This document shows, one piece after another, positions 19,729 to 31,454 of a DNA stretch of 64,000 nucleotides. Below the pieces are notes generated by a model that ran no database searches, was not told where the DNA came from, and saw only the letters and a list, made by a program, of their open reading frames with translations. This DNA is from Vermamoeba vermiformis. Its lineage: Eukaryota; Tubulinea; Echinamoebida. Position numbers and translations under genes: made by a program. Position 1 is the first letter of the stretch; each line of letters begins with the position of its first letter. The DNA lies in the NCBI GenBank assembly GCA_045837725.1, contig JBEWZL010000178.1, positions 1-64,000 of the forward strand. Direction: 5' to 3'.

Positions 19729-21574
19729 TCACTGCTTTTTTTTACGTTTCAAATGCTTGACAGCTGATATCAAATAGGTCATTGTTAGAATTAACTGATT
19801 CAATTTCAATGGTTATGGTTTGGATCTTACCTCCAAGTTCTTTCAAGTAATCTGCACAATCAGGATCTCCTGACTTCAGCTGATCATATGTTTCTTGGTC
19901 TATTGTGATAGGGTAGCCTACTTGCACCATGCACCTCAGCATCTCAAAACCAGTAACAGTAACTTCAACTCCATCCAGATCTGTCACCATCGTTAGGTGT
20001 GGATTACAGTTAAGTGTCATTATCACATACATCCATGTTCATAAGCATATTTGAAGCAGATTTCACTGGGAAAGTAGCAACCATTTGCAAGCTTATCTAA
20101 ACATAGCATTAGTGTCACTGGTGCAAATATAGATTTTGGTTTTTGACTGACATCTGTGCTTGAGCAAAAAAGCCATTGCAGGAAGTTTTTCAGTGGTGAA
20201 ATGCCAAGTCTGACCCACTTGAGCATATTTAGCTCCTTTTTGAATCGTCCATTCTAATTTTTCAACATCACCACTTTTTAATGCCATCAACAGTATCTCA
20301 TCAGTGAATTCAAATGGTTTATGATTGTAAATCAGTTTCCAGACATTCAGTGGACAGCCTTCCAATAAAGATTCAATGTACTCTCTCTTTGATTTTGGAT
20401 GCAAGTTTTTCTCTAGAACATATTTGATAACTTCAACATTTTTGCCGTACACAGCATGGCTGAAAAGATCAGGGCTGTGATCATCCTTGGGTTGCAATCC
20501 AAACTTCTGTTCTTCAATACACCACTTGAAAAATTCAAAATCTCCAGTTCCAGCTGCAATCAAGCCCAGGAAGTGAGGCTTGACAGTTTTAGTTGTCAAT
20601 AAATACTCTAAAATATCTCTTTCAGCTCTTCTTGTTGCTTCCACATAGACTTGTGGTGATAACTCTGCATCAGTCTGTTCAACTAGAAATTTCAACATTT
20701 GAACAGATTTGACAATTTTGATTGACTGCTCAAACTTAGCGCCATTCTCAAGCATGTACTTGAGGCACTCTAGACTGTCATAATAAACTGCAATTGGAAT
20801 ATCATGCTGTTGATTCCACAAAGCTCCATGACTGTGAGCCCATTTCAACATTTCCAAGTCTCCTATTTGCACTGCATTTTTGCATGCAACTTCTTTCCAA
20901 TTAGAAGAGTATTTGCTGTATATTTCTAATGCTTCAATGCTTTTGAACTCCAAGGAACCAGACCATCCAGGGATTGGCCATTTGTTTTTGAGTGCAAACT
21001 GCAAACATTCAATCCTATTGTTATTGACAGCATGCAATATCAGAGACTCGTGACATTTGAATCCATGCTTGTGCAGATATTTGACGATTTCTAAATGATT
21101 TTCAATGGCTGCAAGTGAAAGAATATCAAAATCTGCCTTGCTGCCCTTTCTCTTTTCTTCTTGATCAGGAGCACGTTCCTTGACACCGTTCTTGAGACAG
21201 TACTTTAGCATCTCTAATTTGCCGTGCTCTGCTGCGACGTGAGCTGTTTTTAGCTTCAATACGCAGTTGTTTGCTCGGAGAAATTTGAGCACGTCAATGT
21301 CATCTTTTTCAACCGCCAGTTCGGTGAGAGAAGACGGGAAAAACACGTTCAGGGACTTTAAGTATTCCAAGCACGATATACTGCCGAGCTCTATATAATA
21401 TTTAGTGCTATCGTAGTGATTGTGGACGAAGTACTTCGGAAACGGATGTTGCTTGGCGACGAAGCTGAAAAAAGACTTGCACGATGAGCGTAACATAATC
21501 AAGTCGAAGACGTGGCTAGTGCTGACTATCAGTTTCAACAGCTCGGCAGGGAGTAACGAGAAGGGACTCTCCTG
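19729..21574 (-). CDS. F-box-like and ankyrin-repeat protein
   Basis: After an acceptor at about 21575 the frame reads PFSLLPAELLKLIVSTSHVF, an F-box-like start. About 14 degenerate ankyrin-type repeats follow, of the kind AAEHGKLEMLKYCLKNG, AAIENHLEIVKYLHKHGF and NAVQIGDLEMLKWAHSHGA. This repeat style is common in amoeba and giant-virus proteins. The main exon runs uninterrupted for about 1.4 kb. Three short introns near the 3' end join the remaining repeats and a basic tail (VKHLKRKKKQ): a GTCAGT donor near 20134, GTATGT near 20033 and GTAAGA near 19828. The total is about 580 residues. A first exon with the ATG must lie upstream and was not placed. Codon use and dinucleotides differ visibly from the neighbours, and intron density is low. 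The likely role is a substrate receptor in an SCF ubiquitin ligase, inferred from the domains only. Confidence 0.75.
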
Positions 21575-22420
21575 AGTTTTAGGCGATTAATTAAAATTGT
21601 TATTTGACACGTAAATTATCTTCGAAGATTCTCTTTAATATTAAATAATATTTATTTCGTTGATATTAAACGATTAATTGATGACTAATTTATTCAGGAA
21701 AGATTAAAAAATTATTAACAGAAACGATCTCAAGTTGGTTTTGCTATTTCGCTACGTACGGCATTAAATTGATTTACATCCCATTTAAAACGGTGTTTCG
21801 GATTATTATTTTCCATAATTATGCGTATGTGTTGTCATCTGATTGCACGCTGAAAAAATCTTGCAACAGCTGATTATGATTTATTTATCAATTTAGGCAA
21901 GGCCTCACACAACAAGGGGCGCTTCTCCTAAGAAGAAGTAGATCATTACCAGCTATTACAAGCTAATTGCGGCGGATCTATCCAACCTGGTTGAGTATTA
22001 TTATTCGTTCGAGTGAATTAATTTAACTTCGTCTCAATGAAGTCTACGAAGGTAATTATAATCAACATTCATTTTGCAATTACTCCGTTATTTTTGTAAA
22101 AATCGTTGAGCTATGATTGATTTAATAAAAGATTTTTTCGAAGCAGATGCAACTTCTCGGCAACAGCACGCACTAATTGCTCGTAATTCAGCCATCCAGA
22201 TTACTGATCTATAATGCGGTTTATAATCACTATTGGCACGCTAGGGTCGCTATTAGTTGCCCGATCAAATTCCCCACCCAGCGAGTTCTGCGTTGTTGTC
22301 TGGCGTTGTTTCTGGCGCTATTTCGCTTGCAGATATTTCGATAAGCTCTATTCTAAGATGCACGCTACGGCACTCGCCTTGAGTGGATGGTTCGTTCACG
22401 AAAACTAATGACAATTACAG
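21575..22420. other. Spacer; probably holds the missing first exon of the F-box/ankyrin gene
   Basis: This AT-rich stretch separates a leftward and a rightward gene. I see no secure coding segment. A 64-codon frame at 22214-22408 is not convincing. Confidence 0.4.
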
Positions 22421-22520
22421 CGGAATTGCACCACACTCTAATCTCGTGCAAACGTTCGGCGTGAGTCTTGAAGGACCCAATCCGTGCATTGTGCTCGAGT
22501 TCTGTGGCGGTGCCGTAAAG
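22421..22520 (+). pseudogene. Isolated protein-kinase exon (subdomains IV-V)
   Basis: A 100-nt segment lies between an ATTACAG acceptor and a GTAGCA donor. It encodes GIAPHSNLVQTFGVSLEG followed by PNPCIVLEFCGG, the HxNLVxxxGVxxxxxxxxIVxEF signature of tyrosine-kinase-like kinases around the hinge. I find no glycine loop, catalytic loop or DFG exon within several hundred bases on either side. It is therefore a stranded exon from a decayed or moved kinase gene, or part of an unusual gene that I could not reconstruct. Confidence 0.6.
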
Positions 22521-22957
22521 GTAGCACGCGAACCTAGGAAATTATCTAACTAACGTGGCTTTATTTAGAAAAAAAAAGTAGTACGGAAAGACGGAGATCT
22601 AGAAACGCTGAGACGGTCCTCTTAGGCAGTGAAAGCGAACCTCGCTTATAATGGTAAGCGTGAGTATTGTATTAGAGATATCATTTTTTGGCGTTTTGTT
22701 TGAAAAGAGATTACTCTGCAATGCGTGACACGATGATTATGAAATTACTCGCAGCGCGCCGAATAATAGTAATTGTCATCTTATAGAGTATAACGCTTAT
22801 AATAGCATATACTATGAGTAAAGATTATAAACCGCCAATTACAAAGATAAAGATTTATTTTTTAACCAAATTTAGATCGAAGAATCTTTTCGAAAATGTT
22901 AAAAGCGCCAAAAAGCGCCTTGTAATAATCAATTTATTCTTATTTACGTCGTAGAAG
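22521..22957. other. Spacer upstream of the beta-helix gene
   Basis: No further kinase exons or other genes were found. It includes a short poly-A run near 22568 and presumably the promoter of the next gene. Confidence 0.45.
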
Positions 22958-25840
22958 ATGACTGCAATAGGCGATTTTGTAAAGTTAACGCTTCTAATAT
23001 TTTCTGTTTTGTACTTAGCGGATGCAGCTTCGAGAGAGCCTCCAGTACTCAACTGGATTCCTCGTTCGGATTGGATCAACGTAAAGACAGCATTTGGAGC
23101 GAAGGGAGATGGTTCAACGGACGACACAGCTGCCATCCAGAGTGCGCTCGACTCGCTTTCGGATACGGGCGACACTGCTGGCACTATTTACTTTCCACCT
23201 GGCACTTATAAAATAACCGACACATTGCGCATGGTCAATAAGCCCTTTTCTACGCTTGTCGGCCACGGAGGTACGAGTAAATTTAAATTTGACCCGATCC
23301 GTTAAAATTTATTTTTACAATCTGATGAAGAGCAATATTTTATACGGTAGATAGAGATTAATTTCCACTTTTATTAGTATGACGGATCTTTTAAGGTTAA
23401 ATTTGCGATTTTAACTATTTTTTGTTTAAACTTTACGGATGTACACGGTCAGGATCTTACTAATATCTTTCTAACTTTCAGGTGCGAGTATAATTGATTG
23501 GCAAGGCTCGTCTACTGCTTCAAACACGTGGATGTTCGAGAGCAATGGCAATCCTTTGGCCAGATTCGTCGGTTTGACTTTTGACGGCCACAAAAACGTT
23601 GATTATGGCTTTGTGCACTCTGCAAAGGTGAAATTCGAGAGTGGTATATTGCACGAATATAACACTTATCGAAATATTCGTGGCGATGGACTTCGTCTTG
23701 GCGGATCATTTCAAACTGACGCCAGCTCAGAAACGCAATTCAGGAACAACTTGTTTATCAATTGTAGAGCAGGCATACATATTCAAGACCCTAATTACTA
23801 TAATATGATCATTTCCGATAGCGATTTCTATGATAATGAAGTCGGCATTCGAATGATTTATTTTGCTTGCGGATCCATCCGTCGTTGTCACTTTGAGAAC
23901 AGTACCGTTACCGATCTAGATGTATGTTAAAATACTTAAATGTCATCGTTTAACATTTCTAATATACTATCTTATAGCTCGGCGAGCCTCAATTCACCGC
24001 GTCAGTTCGCATGTGCACATCTACCGGATCCAATATTTTCTTGACACACGACGCCAACAATCCTAAATATACTGTTCAAAACTGCTACGTAGAGAAGTGG
24101 AAGAATACAGAAGGAGCTATAGTAACTAAGTCAACTAAGCCGCTGCTGATCTTCGACAACACTTTTGCGAATCCACCGAACACGAATCCGCCCATCTACT
24201 TGAACCATCTTGATCAATATACTTATAGAGTCGATAAGATATTCTCTGGCAACTCTTATGAAGGCTCTACAGCGCTCTACAAGAACAACGCGGAGAAATT
24301 TCCGGTTTGGCCAGTCGATCGACCTGAACCAACAGACTACAAGCTCAATGCACCAGTGAGCTTCCGTACTATTAATGTGGCTACTGGCAGCAAGGTATTT
24401 GACGCCGTTCAAGATTTTGGAGCCAGATCTGGTGGCGATGATGGACCGAAGATCCAAGACTGCATTAACGCTGCAAAACAAGAAGGCAATGGCGCTGTTT
24501 GTTACTTGTCTAAAGGCAGCTTTCAAGTATCTACGACTATAGTAGTCGATGGATCCGATTATATCCTCGAAGGCGCTGGCTACATCACTCGCCTCAACTG
24601 GGCTGCATCCACCGCTGGAGATTTGCTTCGCGTCGAATCGCCGAACAACGTCGTTATAGCGCGCTTGTGGATCTATAAGAACGATGATGTTACTGGTACC
24701 ATTGCTATTCATCAAGTGCGCAAGCAAGGCGTTGCTTCTTCGAGCGTAGTGTACGATCGAATCTACGGAATTTTTGGATCTTACGAAGTGGATCCAGAAC
24801 CTCGCGATACTATGGTCCTTGATGGCCTTAGCACAGGCGATGCAGTCAACATTAAGCACTTGAACGGCATGCTTCGTATCAAGAGTTGCGGAAGAGCCCA
24901 CATCCACGTTGAATTTATGGATGGAAATCCACTCATCGTTGAAGGCGAAGAAGAGACTCGTGATGGCTTAATTACGGTGCTGTCAATGAACGGCATGAAC
25001 GTCCAAGTCTACGATAATCAGAATTTAATTATGGGCGACTACTATTACGAGCAATCCGGAGGCAATTGGGGCAAGTACCCTAATATTAATGCGCTGCTAG
25101 TGAAAGGCAATCCTAATAGTACGCCTGGGCGCGTGGTGGTTCAAGGCGCTAAATGCATGCTCTACGACAATAATATTCTAGGAACTATTCAAAATTATCG
25201 AGGATTATTTTCCTACGTACTCTGCAACGTGGAACTCGATAATAACGCGTTCACTGAACGAAAAGTAGTGCAATCTGGCGACAACCCACTCGACGTATTG
25301 TACCTCTCGATACTCTCAGATCAACCGTTCAACTTCTATCCATCCGGATCTGCGGTCAATTTCTACTTCTATCCCAACACTAGCGCTCTTATAGGCGATA
25401 CGGATTCATTAAGCAATGCCAAGCCATTAGTCGTACAAACACTGGACGCTTTTACCGACATGGGTCGACAAGATCTCGGATTCAACTCGCCCAACAATGC
25501 TGCTCCTGGTTCAATTAGTACGTACTCGTAATATATATATATATAATAGAATCATCGATCAATAATTATTGCAGATATCACATAATTATGAATTTTTTTT
25601 GTCGCGTACTGACTTTTCAATTTCAGGTCCTTATGGCTCCTCGTTCAATCCTAGTGCCTATTCATATCCACCTGGTGCCTATAATCCTGATGGTATGTTA
25701 TGATTACAATAGGGTAACCTGGTACTCTTACTAACTCATTCATTCCAGGAACAAAACGACCGACTACTAGCAACGCAAATTCATTCGAGCTATTTAACTT
25801 GGTGTTATTTGTACTTGTACTGGCAAGTTTGTTAAATTAA
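22958..25840 (+). CDS. Secreted double beta-helix protein, GH55/pectate-lyase-3-like, probably GPI-anchored
   Basis: The N-terminus (MTAIGDFVKLTLLIFSVLYL...ADA) is a signal peptide. Two right-handed beta-helix modules follow. Each opens with the characteristic strand and helix: INVKTAFGAKGDGSTDDTAA, and VFDAVQDFGARSGGDDGPKI. A proline-rich linker near VDRPEPTDYKL joins them. Tandem modules of this kind are the hallmark of GH55 exo-beta-1,3-glucanases and related pectate_lyase_3 proteins, so beta-glucan or another polysaccharide is the likely substrate. I cannot verify the catalytic acid by eye. Six exons have agreeing phases, and the large one spans about 23979-25523. The C-terminus is Tyr/Pro/Ser-rich and ends in a hydrophobic tail (LFNLVLFVLVLASLLN), which looks like a GPI signal. 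The length is about 830 residues. Bacterivorous or fungivorous amoebae would use such enzymes on prey walls or their own cyst wall. Confidence 0.82.
25532..25548. repeat. (TA)n microsatellite in an intron
   Basis: A short TA run lies at the start of the penultimate intron of the beta-helix gene. Confidence 0.7.
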
Positions 25841-25995
25841 ACTAGAAAGACCCTTTGGTTTTGTTACATTTATTGTACTAGTCCACCCGTTGACAGCTAC
25901 ACGAAGTCGATTTTATATTGCGATACTAGTGTTTTGCGTTAGAAAACCGAAAAGACTGTGTTCTCGGTAAATTATCGATAATCTCGACCGGGAGA

Positions 25996-27183
25996 TTAAC
26001 AGAAGTTGAACGGCGCAGACAAGAACCAATGAGTCTTCATTCGGAATGCGCCAATCGTGGACAAAGTAATTGGTTTGAACTTGAATTGACCCATGGGCAC
26101 GTTATCAATGTACTCTTCGTATACATTAAGGATGCCTGAGATTGGAGCAAACATGGCTTGTTCAAACTGAGAATTGTACGTGAAGCACTCGAATAGTCCT
26201 GAATCGTTACTACTTTCAGTGCCTGCATATAATTCAAACGGTTGAATATATTCGGTGCTCATCAGCTGCTTGAATACTAAAAAGAAGATGTAAGTTACGG
26301 ATTCGACTTGAAAAGTGGATCTGACGCTTACGTTGCAAGTTAGAATAAGAATTGTATGGCTTGTATTCACTATCAAGCATCTGATAGGTAAAATTCATTA
26401 TCGTCCTGGAACCAAAGAAGTGTTTAACTTCAAACAAGTTGTTCTGCCATGAAACTCTTTCGTAGACCTTCGGAATGCTCCTAAAGGAAGAATTATAAAT
26501 ATGGAACCGATTAAATAGATATATGAGCCGATTGTTACCAGCCAATGTTTCCACCAAACACCGCTAAAGCGTCATCCAGGTACAGAACTAGCGAAGTTCC
26601 GTAAACAGTTCCAGATTTGTCGCCAGTGCGTATTATCCATGGCACTACTAATATGAATTCACAGTACTGCGGAATATCGACGATTGCAGGGCTTGTATGC
26701 ACGTTCGTTTGGTTACTCAAGAGTAGAAGTAACGGATGCGTTCCTAAATAATTCAAGATACAATTAATAATGCATGGTAGGGCGAGCCACCGAGAAGCGA
26801 TTGAAAATAAGTGAAAGAAACGTATAAAGCGGATGTCGAACCGATTTTCAACCTGTCATTTGTCAAGTAGGCCACAATTTAATTAAATTGAAACACAACG
26901 GGTCTAATCGAATTATAATTTGATCGATGTTCATTATAAGTATAAAAATCGAGAATATTCACAAAAAATTATTGATCAATCTATTTGGATTACCTTCGGA
27001 TGTGAAATTCTGAGGCTTTAATTCCAATCCAGGGGCCAACAGGGACTTTGCTTGAGTATGGGGAGCTTCTATTAATAGAACAAACGAGTCCCAATCACCT
27101 TGCAAGAACTTTGGGATTGGATCCGCAGTGGATGTCAAAACAAATACGACTAAAATTAAATATAAAGCTGTTTTGGCGTTCAT
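25996..27183 (-). CDS. Secreted acetoacetate-decarboxylase-like protein
   Basis: MNAKTALYLILVVFVLTSTA is a signal peptide. Five exons then give about 300 residues, with a longer intron of about 230 nt after the first. The core pattern YCEFILVVPW ... VYGTSLVLYLDDALAVFGG ... NIGWSIPKVYERV follows the acetoacetate decarboxylase fold: Tyr-Glu in the first barrel strands, then the D-x-A-x-x-x-G-(R)-x-x-G-x-PK strand. The family's catalytic Lys lies in this region, but I cannot align it safely. Several NxS/T sequons (NFT, NQT) fit a secreted or lysosomal location. The family assignment rests on pattern resemblance and is moderate; an unrelated secreted beta-barrel is the alternative. Confidence 0.55.
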
Positions 27184-27357
27184 TGCCGCAAAGGTGTGGT
27201 ATTAACAGCAAAGATGTTAACAAATGTTGCTATTTTGTTTATTTACACGTGTTTGAAAATTTACAAGTCCAAAAATGGCAAGTCAGTCCGAGCTCGATCT
27301 GAGTCTTGTCAAAATACTATGCCTTATGAACTACTATAGTACTATAAGTACTTACGC

Positions 27358-30300
27358 CTATGAGTCGTAATACAAGTCTCGTTGTACGCGCAAGAACTCG
27401 ACCTCTTCGTTGCGCTCTTCAAATGGCTGTGCAATCATTTTGGTCGTGCCGCTCATCAGTGACTGCGACGGCAAATTGGCGAGCTCGAGCGGCACTGCGG
27501 CAATTTGATTGTGGAACAGCGTCATGAACTCGACGTTGCGGAGGTTTCCGAGGTCTGATGGCACCGAGACGAGTTGATTGTGCGAGAGATCCAAGCCCTT
27601 CAAGTTGGTGATCTGACCAATCTCCGGCGGGAGATATTCCAATTTATTCTCCGCTAGTCGCAGCTCACGCAGCAGTGTCAATTGGCCAATCTCGCGCGGG
27701 AGATCGGTAATTCCGGACTTAACCAAACTTAGTAATTCTAGCGACTTGAGCGCAGTGATCGACGTTGGAATTCTCGAAATGAAATTTCCTCCGAGCGCTA
27801 GAATACTTAATTTGGTCAAGCACGTGATTACTGATGGAAAATAGGCCAATCTGTTGCTTTGCAGGACCAACCTTCCTAATGCGGTTAATTGCGCTAATTC
27901 TGGCGGAAGAAATGTCAGCTCGTTGTTTTGCGCGTAAAGGCTGGTGAGATGCGTCAAATTTCCGACTTGAGTTGGCAGCTGATATATGTGATTGTAGCCT
28001 ATATATAATTCGACTAAATTCGTCAAATAGCCAATCTCCGGTGGAATTCGCATGAGCATGTTGTGTTGGATGTAGAATTTGACCAAATTAGTTAATTTGC
28101 TGAAACTCGCGGGAATTTCATCAATCTCGTTCAAATTGAGCAACAAATAATTCAAATTCGTCAATTCTCCGATCGAGCTCGGCAGTGCACTTATCGAGTT
28201 GCCGTAGAATTCCAGCAATTTCAAATTAGTTAATTTTCCGATGTCTTCTGGTATGCTCGACAGGTAGTTGCTGTTGCACGTGAATTTGGTCAATTTGTTC
28301 AGTGAACAGATCGGCTCAATCGAGCTCAACTTGTTGTTGCTGAGCGTCATTTCGTAGATCTGTGTGCAGTAGCCTGCGCCGTCGGGTAACGATGAAATTT
28401 CATTTTTGTGCAGGAACAGCATTTGCAAGTTGGTTAGCCGAGAAATATCCTAAATTGGTAATAAAATTAGTAAGTAAACCGTTACTCAGTCTCAAAAATA
28501 GAACCTTGCTGATAAGCAATTAAAATGTGTAGCAATATTAATATCAATTCGATTTATCATTATGTGAAATCGGTTGGTTACAATTGTTCGTGTTTAGTCA
28601 AATGTAGAAAAAGTATTTTTAGGGAGATCCGCGACAAAAATTTCAGTGATAGTTTCCAAGGGTATTTGTCAGCATATAGTATAAATATTTTATGTAATTA
28701 AAAATGGCTGGGGTTCGATACGATAATAAATAAAATTAATAAAAATTAAATGATCTACTTACATTAGGCAGTGCCACAGCCTTGTTGTCCTGATAACAAA
28801 ATCGCGTTAAATTGACCAAGTGACCAATCTCCGCGAGTGATTGCAGCGACGAGAGGTGATTGTGCTGAACGTTCAGTGAAACGAGTTCTGTTAATCGGAA
28901 CAGCTCCGATGGCAGTGCTGTCAATTGGTTCCTGCCTAATTCGAGTAATTGCAGTTGTGTTAATTGTCCGATCTCCGAGGGTAATTCCACCAATGAATTC
29001 TCGCGCAAAAATAAAACTTTCATTTGCGTGAAATTTCCAAGCCAAGGCGGGATCGTCACCAAAACATTGCCCTGCAAATTTAATTTTTGCAAAGTTGTCA
29101 ATGACGACAGCGGGTGAGGCAGTTGCTGTATTTGGTTATAACTGAAATCGAGATCTTGAAGTTTTTCCAATTTTCCGATCTGATCCGGGATGACGGTCAA
29201 ACTGTTCGATTTGAACGACAACGTGATGATATTCTGCAAACCAGTGATATTTGCAGATAAGGTGTGGAAGATGGCGTTGTTGTTCACGAGCAATGTTTGC
29301 AGTTGTGACAAGCTGTAGAGACCTTCGGGCAAGTGATGAAAGCGGTTGTGTGACAGCACGAGCTCGCGCAGATTGACTAATTGGGAAATAGATTCGGGGA
29401 TCTAAATATAGAACTGTTATGAGTATGCTGCGATGACTTGAACTTAAAGTTTCGTTCGAACTAAAAATATTTTTCACAATTTTAACGAATTTATTAAAGT
29501 TTTTCGGTTGCCTAATTAATTATATCGAGGAAATTGGCATTTAATTGGTTAATTAGGCGAATATTAGTGCAAGGAGAGTTAGTATTGCAAAAATTTCACG
29601 ATCGGAAGTAATCTCCGAAAAGTTATTGAAGTCCTAATGGTACTAATTGAAATTATAGTACGATATAGTTATAATGTAGACTATATGTAGTGGTAAATAC
29701 GATACTTACGGAGTGAATATCGTTTCTGGCCAACAACAGCGACTGCAAATTTGTTAACGTGAAAACTGCTTTGGGCAGACTGGCAATTCTGTTCTGACGC
29801 ACGGATAAAAACGTCAATCGGAGTAATTGACTAATTTCATCGGGAATTTCCGTCACGTGATTGCCCCGTAGTGTTAGCCTTTCCAAATTTGTCAATTTCA
29901 AAAGTGGTTGCGGGATCTTGTAGAACTCATTGAAGTGCAATAAACACGTCTGCAAAGATTGCAACGCGGTGAATTCTTCGGGCAATTTGCGAATTCGATT
30001 CTTCCATAAATTGAGCAATCTAAGATGGGTCAGTCGACTGATCTGCGGGGAAATTTCCGTGATTGGTGGCGTGAAGTGTTCGAGCTCTAATAGAGGATGT
30101 TGTAGTGTACTATTCAGCTCTATTATGCCTTCAACGTCGCCTACTTTTTTCAATTTCTAAGAAAATTAAAGAATAAATTAGTTATGAAAACATATAAAAT
30201 TTCAGTACGAATCTTGCTAATGGACCTCGTAATTATTTAGAAATTATGACGCTATATTACATTAAATATTGTATAAATGTGGCTCATGATATGATTTGAT

Positions 30301-30609
30301 GACTTTCAATCGAAAAAAAGGACAAAAAATCTGAAAAAATCGTAATCAATTCTCTATTAAAATTTGAAGCATAAAATGATGTAATATTGAGTTATGAGCT
30401 TATGAAGGCGCATTTAAAAATAAAATAAATAATTTTGAAGCAAGATCTGGTCCCTTGAACTTTCGTACCTCTTCATTTGTTTTGTAATCTTGATATTCTT
30501 CAGTGTCCATCACGCCATTTTCAGTGCGCGCTCGTTTACTAGGAGGTTCTTCGTCTCCATTAACATATTCTTCGTCTGAGTGCGGCTCATTACGCCGTCT
30601 TTTACTCAT
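27358..30609 (-). CDS. Leucine-rich-repeat protein with a nuclear-type N-terminus
   Basis: Exon 1 (30468-30609) encodes MSKRRRNEPHSDEEY and PPSKRARTE, which look like nuclear localisation signals. Three large exons then hold about 27 LRRs of the 23-residue type LxxLPxxIxxLTxLxxLxLxxNxL, for example LKELRL-like LRELRLAENKLEYLPPEIG. This is the plain Ras-suppressor/PIRL class. The splice phases are all 0: HS|IPESI, PN|DISRL, EE|KLKKV. The three introns are unusually long for this window, about 300 nt each. No kinase, GTPase or TIR domain follows; the protein ends 35 or so residues after the last repeat (VQRDLYYDS). The total is about 775 residues. The LRR array should be a scaffold, possibly for Ras/Rho effectors, and the nuclear signal suggests a chromatin or SDS22-like role. 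Both roles are inference. Confidence 0.85.
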
Positions 30610-31454
30610 CTACGATCCAAAATTAGTTAATTGCAATTTATCGAGCGTGTCAAGCTTAAAATTGCTCCAAAAATTAATTCAGACATGTGTATAGCTCGGG
30701 TAGGGTATTTTAGACTTGTATATCAGGTCAGGACCGCCAAAAGTATCGGTCGATATTAAAAAATTCTTTTGATGGTATTTTGCAGCATTGTAAAGACGTC
30801 AATATTATCTAAAATAGCCTTTTTCTCGGTTGAGAGAATTTTTTGAATTGTTTGCTGCGTTGGATCTGAATTTTGAATTTTGTAGATGGCATCACTTTAC
30901 CTTCGTTTCTAAGCTCTAAAACTGTTACCTAGAGGTCATATTAAATAAATATTAATAATAAATAATATACACAGTGCTGTTGTTACTATTTAACAGTGCT
31001 AAAAGACAAAAACTTCAAAAACGAGCTTCTAACAAAACGCACGTGCACAAGACAATAGAGCTACTTCCGTATTACTAATGAGTATTAATAAGACTACGGT
31101 AGCATAGTACGCGAATTACTCTTAATTATTACTCGCATCTGCGGATTTCGTTCGATCGAGCTCAAAATCGGTTACTTACCTAGAAATGCCGTTTTGATGC
31201 TTTAAATATAATTTATGTTTATACTTATGGCAAATTATGCATTATTAATCGGATTGCACGAGCCCCAAGCGAGATCAAGAGTCCAAAACCGGATGCACCA
31301 AAATTCAACCCCTGTTCACTCGAAATTACTATTTTTCTGGACAATATATCATATTTATATATGCTTCTTCTCAGTCTAGCGGAATAGTTCTGTGTAATCT
31401 GGCGCGAGATTTATTGAGCTGCGGGAAAAAATTAAATTTCACTTCAAGGATCAA
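30610..31454. promoter_or_regulatory. Divergent intergenic region (shared promoter)
   Basis: About 845 bp separate the divergent starts of the LRR gene and the RhoGEF-dynamin gene. The region should drive both. It is AT-rich, and I see no specific conserved motif. Confidence 0.5.

Noticed and set aside
24131-24907. 258-codon open frame antisense to the beta-helix gene
   Set aside because: It lies wholly within a strongly supported exon on the other strand, has no ATG-based support or family pattern, and mirrors codon structure.
28711-28722. GGTTCGATA, similar to a tRNA B-box
   Set aside because: It lies inside an intron of the LRR gene. No A-box or cloverleaf can be formed around it. The same applies to GGTTCGAAT at 61086-61094.
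27358-30160. Regular approximately 69-bp periodic repeats, which might suggest a tandem array or CRISPR
   Set aside because: The period is that of 23-residue leucine-rich repeats in one open frame. Units differ in sequence and there are no identical direct repeats with unique spacers.
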